From contig NW_006921532.1 in NCBI RefSeq assembly GCF_000340215.1, positions 9,965,418-9,987,111 on the forward strand: 21,694 bases of DNA, written 5' to 3'. Below are positions 11,077 through 19,220 of the stretch, one piece after another. A model generated the notes under the pieces. The model made no database searches and had not been told where the DNA came from. It saw only the letters and a program-made list of their open reading frames with translations. Numbering within the stretch: position 1 is the first letter of the stretch; each line of letters opens with the position of its first letter. The DNA comes from Pseudocercospora fijiensis CIRAD86. Taxonomy: Eukaryota > Ascomycota > Dothideomycetes > Mycosphaerellales > Mycosphaerellaceae. The translations under genes and the position numbers were made by a program.

Positions 11077-11781
11077 CCGCTAGACATTTGTATATAAGCT
11101 TACTAAGGTAGCGCGTAGTATATATCGACCGTTAGCTATTATCTAGTAACTATACTATTTTAGAGAGGGTCTTACTAGTTTCTCGTCGTAGCACTCGAAG
11201 ATTTAGTTATCGAGCATCCTCTTAGCGTATACTATCCTTTTTAGAGTATCGGTTATTGCGATCGGTACTTAGTTTATTAAGGTCGATCGGATATAGGTAT
11301 TAATATAGTAGCCTCGCTCCTTTCGTATAGCTTCTCGCAACTATTCTAATATTAGTCTTAATGCTATTATATCGGAATCTCTACCGACTACTTAGATTAC
11401 GTCTCTCGATAGTATATAGCTACCCGGCTATAGTACTATTATACGTAAAGCTAGTAATCGATCGTAGTTTTTACTATATACCTCCTTAATTGTTTCGTCT
11501 ACCTATACTAGGGTTTAAGTAGTAGGAAATACCGTCTTATATCCTCTAGCCCTAGTTAACGTAATAGCGAATAGTTTACGACGCGTCTCGTTATATAAGA
11601 TTTACTCCCTTGCTTCGAGTAAGCCCTTCTTTCGATTTAAACGTTCTTTACTAGTAGTTATTAAGCCTTTGTCTCGCTTCTTACGTCGTTTTAATAGCTT
11701 TATATCGTCGCTCTAATCCGCCCTATCGTCGCTGTACTTCTGTTTTAGCCTTACCGGATCTTTGCTATTCCTACCCTTATA

Positions 11782-11825
11782 CTAGTTACGTTAGTCCTCT
11801 ATCGCCGTACTCTAGTATACGTTAC
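11782..11825 (-). other. spliceosomal intron in the unknown long gene (44 nt)
   Basis: On the minus strand AAG|GTAACG begins the intron, GGACTAACG gives a perfect CTAAC branch site and AACTAG ends it. Removing it joins two open frames that are otherwise out of phase (SKFIK to YKGRNSKD). Donor, branch site, acceptor and frame repair all agree. Confidence 0.7.
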
Positions 11826-12639
11826 CTTTATAAATTTCGATCTAATACTAGTCGCTACGTATAAACAAGTCTCCTCCCTATTTTCTTCTTCGATTCTAGT
11901 ATCCCTATCTAACTCTATCGAGTCGGACGACGATTAAGTTCTATATTTATCTTCTTCGTAGTTACGATCTATCCTAAGTATACTATAACGAGGAGTAGTA
12001 TTATTGCGAATCTAACGTAGTATATATTAGACTATACGCGTCTTCGTACTTATTTATTCTACGAAAAGGGGGGTATTAAATTGCGGTTTTATCCTCTTAT
12101 AGACTACCCGAGTCGCTATCTATAATCGCTTATTAGTCCTATCGAATATACCCCGCTAACGCTAAAGCATAATCGTAGCCTATAGACTATTCGCTATTTT
12201 CGTACCTTATCGACGCTAGCCCGATTCGGTCGCGAGTCGGATTCGGGAACTATTAATCTAGCGCTATTATTAGTCTAGTGGTAATTATTGTAGTCTAGGC
12301 CGACGGTATATAGCAACACTATCGATATTGTACTAAAGCAATCGGCGTATTTAGACTATTTATTCCTCGCTCGGTCGCTACTATAGTATATATAGATATA
12401 TATTCTTTATCGGTAAATTAATCGGCGTTAGCTAATCCGCTAGGTCGAATATATACCTTCGAAGCCGCCTCGCAGTATTAAGGGTTAGTTAGAACTATCT
12501 ATATCGGCGTATTTAGCTAATTCGAGGTTAATAATACTATAGAGGCCTTATACTCGATAGATGCAATTCGAAATAGATTAGCTAGAGGCATGCAATCTAC
12601 CCTAGCCTAACGACTACTAGTCGTAGCCGATTTAGCCTT

Positions 12640-14640
12640 TCCTTAATTATCGCGCTACCCTAGGTCCGCTATCGCTATAGCGCGATTAGGGTACTTAAAT
12701 ATAGGCCGAGATTAAATAGATAAAGGAAGAGATCGCGGCGCTTAAGACTACTATACGTAATATGCTTACTATATATTAGTATATATCTAAGATTAAAGCG
12801 TAGTACTTATCGTAGCCGGGGTATCTTGCCTTCCGTTTAATAAATAGATTAGTACCTATTACTATTAGAGTAGGACTTCTATATCGGACTTAGTAAAATT
12901 AATTATTTATCTTGCTTTTCTGCGTTTATATTTACGCTCGTTCTACCTCCTTAATTTACCTATAGATTGCAAATCGCAGCTATAGGCCTCTACCTAATAT
13001 ATCGGATAGACTAGCCCTCTACTATCGCTCGTTATTAATTCGAACGTGTCTATATTAGTCGCTTATTTAATATAAGGCGTCGACTCTGGCTTCGAAACTA
13101 TAATCTACCCGTAGTATCTTAACTAATCGTTCGAGGTCTATATTATCGACTCCTACTAACGTGCGGCCTTTAACTATAAGCTAGCAATAATCGAGTTTAT
13201 ATAGTCGATATATAGGTTTTACCTTCCCGTTCTACTCTTATACTATAACTATGCTCTACTATATATTATTTAGTACGCGGTACGGCGGTACCGCTCTAGA
13301 TCCTTCTAGTGTCGCTAGTCTAGTATCCGTAGATATAGCAATTTCCGCGTAATCGCTAGTATTGCCGACTCTACGCGTTATTACGCGTACCGTTTTTCGT
13401 CTCGTCCGTCGGCGATAATTAGAACAAATCTTATATACTAGGCACCTAAACGCAGTCTGTCCCTCTATCGTACGGATCTGCTTTACTACCTTAAGGAACT
13501 CTTCTTCGTATTTCTCGTCCATTAATACTAGGTCGTATAGGTAACCTTGCGTCCTTCGGCGTTCTAGTAATAATAGTAATCGGAACGTGCTGCTAATCTA
13601 ACTAGACTCCTAAATTAACCTCTCGACGCTAGCGTAAAATACGTAGTATATCGACGGCGATAGGCTAAGGCTGCGGGTAATACCGCCTATTAAATATTAA
13701 TTACGAGGTAGTTAAGTACGTAGTATTCTCGAAGGCGGTAGTTATATATATAGCGTAGTAGAAAGTCGACGTTAGTTAGTAGCAGAAACTAGAACTACTC
13801 TAGTCGCGGGGTTTGCTAGTAGAACTATCTAGATTAGGCCGACTCGGGCCCTAATTCGGTATCGAATCGGGTACTAAGCCTACTAGATAACTTCTATATC
13901 CTCTATTACTAACTTCGGTAGCGGGTTTAGCAAATTACGTTATCTATTATCTCGCTTCTTAACCTTACGCCTACTATATTATATTGCTACGGATTTATAT
14001 ACGGTCGTTTATTCGGCCTCCTACTTAGACTACTACTCTAGTATACGATCTACAAAATATTTCGATCGTTTTATGCCTTTGTTTGCTACTCGTTATAGCT
14101 AAACATATGCCTTTTCGCCGCCGATAGAGTTAGTAGCATCTATAGAAAACATACTATCTTAATCGTTAGCTCGAACTATCTATATGCCCTACTCTCGGGT
14201 CCTAAGACTAACCGCCTTATTAGCCTATACCCTCGTACTATAGCGGGTCTAGTCTACTCGCTATCGTATAATAATTATTAGTTACTATAAGGATATAGAT
14301 CGGTCTATTTAGCTGCATTGCGTAGCTTATTAGCACTCGCGTCCCGCGCTAGCGATCGTAGTCGCAACTCTACTATAGATAGGTTTATATTTATATTACT
14401 AACTTTCGATTACTTATTACGTAGTACTATATTTACTGCGACTTGTTAGTCCTGTATCTAGAACCGTCTATTGTATAGGGGTTTATACTATAACGATTAT
14501 CTGCAGCCTTATTACTTTAGTTACTAGTTGCGTAACTAAACTATTATATACTTAAGCGCTAGATGCCTTACTTCGTCGATTTATTAGCTAGTTAGGCCCG
14601 AATCGCTAACCGACCCGGTTACGAAGTGGGCATTTGAGGT
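12640..14640 (-). pseudogene. second long degenerate reading frame of unknown function
   Basis: One minus-strand frame runs for about 650 codons with only TAA/TAG stops. It contains a fully open stretch at 13259-13522 that starts MDEKYEEEFLKVVKQ, continues EGQTAFRCLVYKICSNYRRR and ends near AVPPYRVLNNI. Downstream are YRLYKLDYC, VGVDNIDLERLVKILRVDY, a Gln/Lys-rich part and TNLFIKRKARYPGYDKYYAL. The upstream half is very stop-rich, which would mean a Gln-rich N-terminal half. First-position purine richness favours the minus strand, but from about 13780 to 14640 a plus-strand frame has fewer stops, so the direction there is uncertain. No family recognised; both ends are approximate. Confidence 0.42.
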
Positions 14641-15074
14641 CGTTACCTTTCCTAATTACTGCCTTCTTTAATATTTACTATTAACTTGCATTAATATACC
14701 TGTTCTCTATATATATACCCCCTTACCCTCCCTATCGTACGTATAGTATATTATTTCCTTTACTAATACCCTATTCTAACTTATATATAGGCCGTACTAT
14801 ATAACTTAGCCGCCGTGCTCGACTAGCGTTAAGCTAGTATATATAGACACTTATTGTATAACGTAACTCTAACGGCTCGCGTTAGGGTCGGCGGGTATAA
14901 GTAGCTCTCTACTCCTATTCTTACCTCCGCCGACCCTAACGTATAGCGAATTTTACTACCTCTATTAGTTTCTCTACTACTCTCGGATAGTATACGTCGT
15001 TATCGATCTATAGTCTCTAACCTCTACTATATAAGTATTACTAATTAGTATAACCTATTATATACTAATGCTAT
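14640..15074. other. non-coding stretch, pyrimidine- and TA-rich
   Basis: No open frame that looks coding. It holds a CT/TA-rich run (about 14700-14770, including TATATATACCCCC), and the inverted repeat at 14880-14941. It could be a promoter region for the plus-strand ORF that follows or the edge of a small inverted-repeat element. Confidence 0.5.
14880..14941. repeat. inverted repeat, 15-bp perfect arms
   Basis: CGTTAGGGTCGGCGG (14880-14894) is matched by CCGCCGACCCTAACG (14927-14941) across a 32-nt loop that is itself partly complementary next to the arms. The GC-rich arms stand out from the TA-rich surroundings. It would fit a MITE-like or hairpin element; no target duplication was identified. 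Confidence 0.7.
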
Positions 15075-15653
15075 ATACTAGTTACAAACTCGTCGCCTAC
15101 TACCTTTACCGAGATAGTAGTCTCTACGAATATCGAGAACTAGCTAAATAATAACGAGCTACTAATTAAAGCCTTAAATAACGGCAAAGACGTCCCTAAA
15201 CATATTATACTAAACCTATATAGTATCGATTAGCCTCTTCTTAAGTTAGTAATAAAAAGGCTCCTTCCGTATCTAGAGAAGTATTTTTTATTTAACCGGT
15301 CGAACGGGAAGTAGCTTCGCTAGCCCGTTAAGGGGCATTATAAGGAGGAGAAAGATATAGTATACGCTATTGCTAGCAACCTTAACTATCCTACTAAACC
15401 TCGACGTAGGCTATTAATGCCCGAATAGTACTTTAAAGATCCTAAATAGGCTCCGAAGTAGTACGTTAGGGGAATACTTCCGTAGGATAGAACAAATAGT
15501 CCGAATAATTAAATTTAGAGGTCTATAGTCTACTTAATATACCGCCTTATATAGAAGGTTATAAGGGACAAGTTTACCCCGCCGGCCGGTAATAATGCTA
15601 AAGAGGAAGACGTATCCGAGAGCGAGACTAGACCCCGCAGTAGTTCGGGTTAG
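15075..15653 (+). pseudogene. unknown protein of about 190 residues, RIP-mutated
   Basis: A plus-strand frame with purine-rich first positions and only TAA/TAG breaks. It shows NNNELLIKALNNGKDVPKHI, LLKLVIKRLLPYLEKYFLFN, GHYKEEKDIVYAIASNLNYP, a basic PTKPRRRLLMPE, and an acidic Ser-rich tail (AKEEDVSESETRPRSSSG) before TAG at 15651. The start is set at ATA 15075, an ATG if the TpG to TpA change is undone; an earlier start is possible. I do not recognise the family. It looks like a small soluble, mostly helical protein. It lies just upstream of the GC-rich repeats and the H3-associated block. Confidence 0.5.
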
Positions 15654-15709
15654 TTTAGTTTGGTTTGCTAAGCCGAAACTCTAGTTTGGTTTAGGTTGGT
15701 TTGCTAAGC
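15654..15709. repeat. pair of 20-bp direct repeats with low RIP load
   Basis: TTTAGTTTGGTTTGCTAAGC (15654-15673) recurs with one difference at 15690-15709 (TTTAGGTTGGTTTGCTAAGC). The segment keeps TG dinucleotides, unlike the flanks. Function unknown. Confidence 0.65.
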
Positions 15710-15812
15710 AACTATATAAGTAGCTAGTTCGAACTATATAATTTATCGGTTTTTAAGAAGTGTACGAATGTGTACGTAGCTTCAAGCAAGCCCTTTATAA
15801 GACTTAGTAGTA

Positions 15813-15845
15813 TAGCCGGCAGCGTAGCCGGCAGCGTAGCCGGCA
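15813..15845 (+). repeat. 12-bp tandem repeat array, copy A (three GCCGG units)
   Basis: Three GCCGGC cores spaced 12 bp apart (unit TAGCCGGCAGCG). The array is embedded in about 80 bp (15793-15875) that also match copy B at 16646-16728, including the flanks CTTTATAAGAC and AGTACT. The same array occurs inverted inside an H3 intron (17272-17304). Confidence 0.8.
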
Positions 15846-15875
15846 TTTTTAGTCCTTAGTACTTATAGAATTTTC

Positions 15876-16072
15876 GAATCCTACTTAGGCTACGTAGTTA
15901 TATAAAGGTACTTATATAACCTTAAATCTATAGACAATTAGCTAAGGGCACTAACTAATTAAAAGCATACATATATATATATAAGGTATTATAGTTCAGT
16001 TCGGAAACTATACTCCTTAGGTATAAATTTCATCCTTTCGTTTACGGTTTAATTCCCTAACTGCTTAGTAGA
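15876..16072. promoter_or_regulatory. possible upstream region of the ORF at 16073
   Basis: No coding frame. It contains a TATA-rich run (ACATATATATATATAAGG near 15970) about 100 bp before the ATG and a CT-rich stretch (CATCCTTTCG) just upstream of it. Both are ordinary features of fungal promoters; the assignment is inference from position. Confidence 0.3.
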
Positions 16073-16597
16073 ATGTCTTTATCTAGATCTAGGTAGAACT
16101 TATCGATTTCCGTCGAAGCTCTCCTTAAGAAGTTCTAGCACTTTCCTACTAAACTATACTCTAATATTAAGTACTAGGATAGCTCCTCCCTCGATATCGG
16201 CACTATATACGAAACAGCTATAAGGCAGCTCTATAGGGCGTTCTACTAGTTACTCGCTATACTACGGCCGAATACTAGTTCGTTCCTTAGAACTCTAGGT
16301 CATTTAGTAGATATTAAGGATAGGGTAGGCAGTAACTTCGTATTATATAAGGAAGTAGAGGCTGCTATAGAGGAGTCCTTTAATCTATAGAAGATAGTAA
16401 AAGATATAGAGGCAGCTATAGGTCTAGGTACCTAGTTGAATTTCTAGCAGGTAGAGTATAAGGATATTTAGTAGGAGTATTAGGTAGAGTTGCGAAAGCA
16501 GGTATATAATATAGTCTAGAGAATAGGGATAATGCCTATAACTATAAGTATTAGGTTCTTCAATCTTCCTCCTTTTTTCCTTGTTTTCTTTTTATAA
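16073..16597 (+). pseudogene. unknown helical protein of about 174 residues, RIP-mutated
   Basis: The frame starts at ATG 16073 (MSLSRSR) and keeps phase to TAA 16595-16597, with stops only of TAA/TAG type at likely Gln positions. The first two thirds show alternating helical segments (SISVEALLKKF, TIYETAIRQLYRAF, LLAILRPNTSSFLRTLGHLV, FVLYKEVEAAIEESFNL). The last third is Glu/Gln-rich, likely coiled coil (VEYKDI, VELRKQVYNIV), then a hydrophobic end. I do not recognise the family. It lies between repeat copies A and B and next to the H3-like gene transcribed toward it, so the two could be a co-duplicated pair. Confidence 0.5.
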
Positions 16598-16922
16598 AAA
16601 TCCAAACTAATATAAATTAACTAGAATGTCTATCTTCTTTTAGTTCTTTATAAGACCTAGTAGCGTAGCCGGTAGCGTAGCCGGCAGCGTAGTCGGCCTT
16701 TTTACTCCTAAGTACTAACGGGTTTTTCGAAGACTTCTATTCTATACGGCTAATAAAGTATACTATACTATATAGGTATACTTAGAGAGTATTTAGAGCG
16801 CGGTATACAGCGCCGTATAACAGCGGCTTATTTCGTATATAGAAAAGCTTATAGACGATACTACGAACATCCTTCCTACTAGTATATCTATCCTATCTAG
16901 CACTATCTCGAATATAGACATT
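16598..16922. other. no assigned gene; contains repeat copy B
   Basis: Both strands show frames with few stops here (plus: SYIEKLIDDTTNILPTSIS near 16835; minus: a continuation beyond the H3 core). These may be antisense shadows of the H3-like gene or a C-terminal extension of it. I cannot support a separate gene. Confidence 0.35.
16666..16697 (+). repeat. 12-bp tandem repeat array, copy B
   Basis: Same three-unit GCCGG array and flanks as copy A, in direct orientation about 850 bp away, with three C/T or A differences. The two copies bracket the ORF at 16073-16597. Confidence 0.8.
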
Positions 16923-17008
16923 CTAGCCTTTTAGAATCTAATCGAGTACTTTAAAATCCTTATCTATAATCGTTATACGCTTCGCGTAGATAGCTGTAAG
17001 GTTAACCG

Positions 17009-17056
17009 CTAAAATAGTATTAGTATAGTCCGAAAAGAGGTAGAAGAGAAACATAT
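17009..17056 (-). other. H3-like intron 2 (48 nt) with mutated splice donor
   Basis: The branch site TACTAATAC and acceptor TTTTAG are intact. The donor now reads ATATGT after GAAT, where GTATGT is expected; the G to A change lies in a TpG, the RIP context. Removal gives FES-VNLTAIYAKR, matching the H3 loop between helix 2 and helix 3, and no other removal does. Confidence 0.8.
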
Positions 17057-17239
17057 ATTCGAAGATACAAACTAGGTAGGCTTCTATAGCCTCTTAAAGG
17101 GCGCCTATCGCGGAGGCTTAGAAGCGAAGGTCCGTTCTATAAGCCTAGGCAATTTCGCGAATAAGTCGTTAGAAAGGAGCTTTACGGATTAGGAGATTAG
17201 AACTCTTCTAATACTTCCGAATCTTACGGAGGGCTACGG

Positions 17240-17318
17240 CTAAAGAAGGATTAGTAAAAAGACAGTAAGAATGCCGGCTACGCTACCGGCTACGCTACCG
17301 GCTATAAATAGGACTTAC
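17240..17318 (-). other. H3-like intron 1 (79 nt) carrying the 12-bp tandem repeat
   Basis: A perfect GTAAGT donor, TTTACTAATCC branch site and TTCTTTAG acceptor. Splicing yields the invariant GTVAL motif of H3. The middle of the intron (17272-17304) is the three-unit GCCGG repeat found free-standing at copies A and B. Confidence 0.85.
17272..17304 (-). repeat. 12-bp tandem repeat array, copy C, inside an H3 intron
   Basis: Three TRCCGGCTACGC units, inverted relative to copies A and B. Homology to them extends a few bases past the array (the CATTCTTA side matches CATTTTTA of copy A). Confidence 0.85.
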
Positions 17319-17493
17319 TTCCTAGGCGCTATCGACGCTTCGTACGATTATTACTACTAGTAGTAGAAGCGCTAGTCGTCGTCTTACGTAGAGCCTTACC
17401 CGCCGTTGTCTTACGCGGAGCCTTGCTCGCGACGCCCTTTCTAGTACCGGATCTAGCGGCAGTAGTAGTAGCCTTCTTACGTTAATATACTAT

Positions 17494-17830
17494 ATACTCG
17501 TTCTACTATTTCCGGTCTTAATGCGACCCGTAGAAGTAGTAGGTCCCTTCTTACGAGGCGTCGTAACTTAGTTAAGTAGACTCGGTATTATAAAAGTCGT
17601 CGAATTAAGGAAAAAAGTGCGTTACGAAGGTATACAAAAGCGCGCGCGGAGCGAGGGTATTACGGAGATAGTAGATATAGAGCGTAGAGATATAGGTATC
17701 GATACGAAGGTTAAATATAGCGAGAGAGGTAGTATCGCGGTATCGCTAGGCAATAGAGTAAGCGTCGCGTAAGCCTATATTATAGTAACGTTAGAGTAAG
17801 GAAAGAAGGTAGGTACGGCTAAAAAAGGCA
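17494..17830 (-). promoter_or_regulatory. pyrimidine-rich leader or promoter region of the H3-like gene
   Basis: Upstream of the H3 tail the minus strand is open in the same frame but strongly pyrimidine-rich at first codon positions (for example TACCTTCTTTCCTTACTC near 17815). That is typical of fungal 5' leaders rather than coding DNA. An N-terminal extension of the histone cannot be excluded. A GGTACGGC direct repeat lies at its outer end (17812-17838). Confidence 0.35.
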
Positions 17831-18116
17831 GGTACGGCAAACTTTGAAATATAGCCGGTATATATAGCTAGTATAGTAATAGGCGAAAGCCTCCTTTTAA
17901 TAAATAGCCGGCGTAATAATAGTATCCCACTATAGTATAGATATTCTTTAGTAATACCCTTACTAGCTATAGTAATCTTATAAGTAACCTAGGCCTATTA
18001 CTAGGAAATATAAGAAATATTAGGTAGGCTATACTAAACAAGCTAGTTATTTAGTAGGAAAAGGCCTACTACCGTCTCTATATACCGGCTACGAGTGCCG
18101 GCTATCGCTCTAAATT
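17831..18116. other. intergenic stretch with four TAGCCGG motifs
   Basis: No gene seen. Copies of the 9-bp TAGCCGGYA motif lie at 17852-17860, 17905-17912, 18083-18091 and 18096-18104, in both orientations. Confidence 0.5.
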
Positions 18117-18469
18117 TAACTCCGCCCTATCTCGGAGGCTAAGGTACCGAGCGGAAACCCTATAGCTTATATTTACTCGGTTGTTACGGAGCGCTTATAG
18201 GTAAGGTATTAGAAAAGAGTATAAAAAGTACGAGAAGAGTATCCTAGGATATAGGTCGTAAGTAAATAAGAGTAGTACGCCTAGTTATTTATATAGTACG
18301 TTACTCTATACGACTAAGAGCCTATATTATCTCGTACTTCGCTTATAAGACCTCGACTCTACTAATATACTATTAATCTCCTACTCGGTCGCTGTCTTAA
18401 TTCTTCTTCGAGTTGCCGGACTTAGTACGTATCTGTCGCTATACAATAGCGCTACGTATTATAGAGAAT
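18117..18469. repeat. tandem duplication, copy 1 (353 bp)
   Basis: It begins TAACTCCGCC and ends at the AGAGAAT before copy 2. It includes ACCGAGCGGAAA, GAGTATAAAAAGTACGAG and CTTCGAGTTGCCGGACTTAG, all repeated in copy 2. A minus-strand frame is open over part of it (VRQLEEELRQRPSRRLIVY), but the two copies differ by 8 bp in length in that part, so coding is doubtful. Confidence 0.9.
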
Positions 18470-18830
18470 TAACTCCGCCGTATCTCGAAGGCTAAGGTAC
18501 CGAGCGGAAATCCTATAGCTTATATTTACTCGGTTATCGCGGAGCGATTATAGGTAAGGTATTAGAAAAGAGTATAAAAAGTACGAGAAAAGTATCCTAG
18601 GATATAGGTTATAAGTAAATAAGAGTAACACGCCTAGTTATTTATATAGTACGTTACTCTAAATAACTAGGAGCCTATATTATCTTATACTTCGCTTATA
18701 AGACCTCGACTCTACTAGTATACTATCGATCTCTTCCTTAGTCGCTAATACGCTATCTTAATTCTTCTTCGAGTTGCCGGACTTAGTACGTATCTATCGC
18801 TATATAATAGCGCTATATATTATAGAGAAT
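18470..18830. repeat. tandem duplication, copy 2 (361 bp)
   Basis: Head-to-tail copy of 18117-18469. Most differences are C/T or G/A, as expected from independent RIP, plus one length difference of 8 bp near 18740. Confidence 0.9.
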
Positions 18831-19220
18831 CTCTCGTTAAAGTTTCTCTCTCGTAGGCTTACTATCTGCCTCGTAGTATAGAGGATTAAAGTACTAATAC
18901 TAAAGAATCTCCTTATAGTTAGGATACTAGGGCTCCTTAGGACCTTTATATTTTAGGTCTAAATAGAGACGTATTATAAACGTTCTCTCGCCCTTTCGCT
19001 TACTACCCGCTAGGTCGCGATATACGAAGAAACTAATCTAAATATAGCTCGTCTCTATAATAGCCGGGTAAATATAGAGCGCTAGGTTTCTACTTCGTAC
19101 CTTAGATTTAGGGACGGCGCGGAGATAAAATTAGAAATATAGCTAGTACCTATAGCCGGTAAAAGGATGCGAAAATGGGCCTCCTCCTAGGTTAATCTAA
19201 CGACTAAATACAATTTCTAA
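18831..19220. other. no recognised gene
   Basis: Downstream of the CenH3-like gene. Frames are partly open on both strands (plus: AYYPLGRDIRR and KDAKMGLLLG), but nothing is recognisable. TAGCCGGGTA and TAGCCGGTA occur at 19061-19070 and 19153-19161. Confidence 0.4.

Larger units (their letters stand above)
9965..12591 (-). pseudogene. long multi-exon gene of unknown function, RIP-mutated
   Basis: A chain of minus-strand frames codes for about 800 residues with purine-rich first codon positions and only TAA/TAG breaks. The first segment (12591-about 12005) starts at ATG 12591 (MPLANLFRIASIEYKASIVL). A +1 frame change near 12005 leads to an acidic/Arg-rich segment (RIDRNYEEDKYR). An intron at 11782-11825 restores frame into a basic Lys/Arg-rich segment (IKLLKRRKKRDKG), then LFAITLTRARGYKTVFP and ALRLILEQLREAIRKERG. 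A probable intron at 11027-11076 leads to TPFIILSTAIVLSRILTG, a Gly/Ser-rich part (ALVQGGNGTSATETIECSR) and a Lys-rich end (VKEKKKSKGNKRKK). I do not recognise the family: no transposase, helicase or polymerase motif was found. The end is placed at TAA 9965; the frame stays partly open to about 9560. It is either a transposon gene of unknown type or duplicated cargo. Confidence 0.6.
16923..17493 (-). pseudogene. histone H3-like gene with two introns, RIP-mutated
   Basis: Histone H3 pairs with H4 in the nucleosome core. Exon 1 encodes a basic tail: ASKAPRKTTAGKALRKTT aligns with the H3 K14-K27 segment. The residue before GVASK matches K9 but has Gly for Ser10; the K4 position is Arg; the tail is several residues longer before the core. 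Splicing 17240-17318 joins LG to TVALRKIRKY, the conserved start of the fold. Then come LLIRKAPF, LIREIA, YRTDLRF, ASAIGAL and EAIEAYLVCIFE (histone fold helices 1-2). Splicing 17009-17056 joins FES to VNLTAIYAKRITIIDKDFK. In-frame TAG/TAA codons fall at positions that are Gln in H3. The end is set at TAG 16923; the start at ATA 17493, an RIP-altered ATG candidate. The core divergence suggests a variant rather than the main H3 gene. Confidence 0.88.

Noticed and set aside
14458..14480. LDTGLTS in the minus frame as a retroviral-type protease motif
   Set aside because: The surrounding residues do not fit an aspartic protease, the frame there is very stop-rich, and there is no RT downstream on that strand in the right distance.
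13780..14640. Plus-strand frame with a low density of stops (for example STKYFDRFMPLFATRYS)
   Set aside because: First positions are pyrimidine-rich and no family is recognised; the minus frame was preferred, though the direction remains uncertain and is stated so in the feature.
15960..15980. TA dinucleotide run as a microsatellite
   Set aside because: Too short, and TA runs are expected throughout RIP-mutated DNA.
16740..17240. Plus-strand frame with few stops that at first looked like a separate gene, with a weak look-alike at 19340-19520
   Set aside because: Both segments are the antisense of histone H3 cores on the minus strand, which explains their mutual resemblance.
17272..17304. 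12-bp tandem units as a CRISPR array
   Set aside because: Units are contiguous with no unique spacers, the array lies in a eukaryotic intron, and the organism is a fungus.
17494..17830. N-terminal extension of about 110 residues on the H3-like protein
   Set aside because: In frame with the histone tail, but pyrimidine-rich at first codon positions and without protein-like character; treated as leader/promoter.
18180..18240. AGTATAAAAAGTACGAG as a promoter TATA box
   Set aside because: It is present in both copies of the tandem repeat, and no coding gene starts downstream; TA-rich strings are too common here to be informative.
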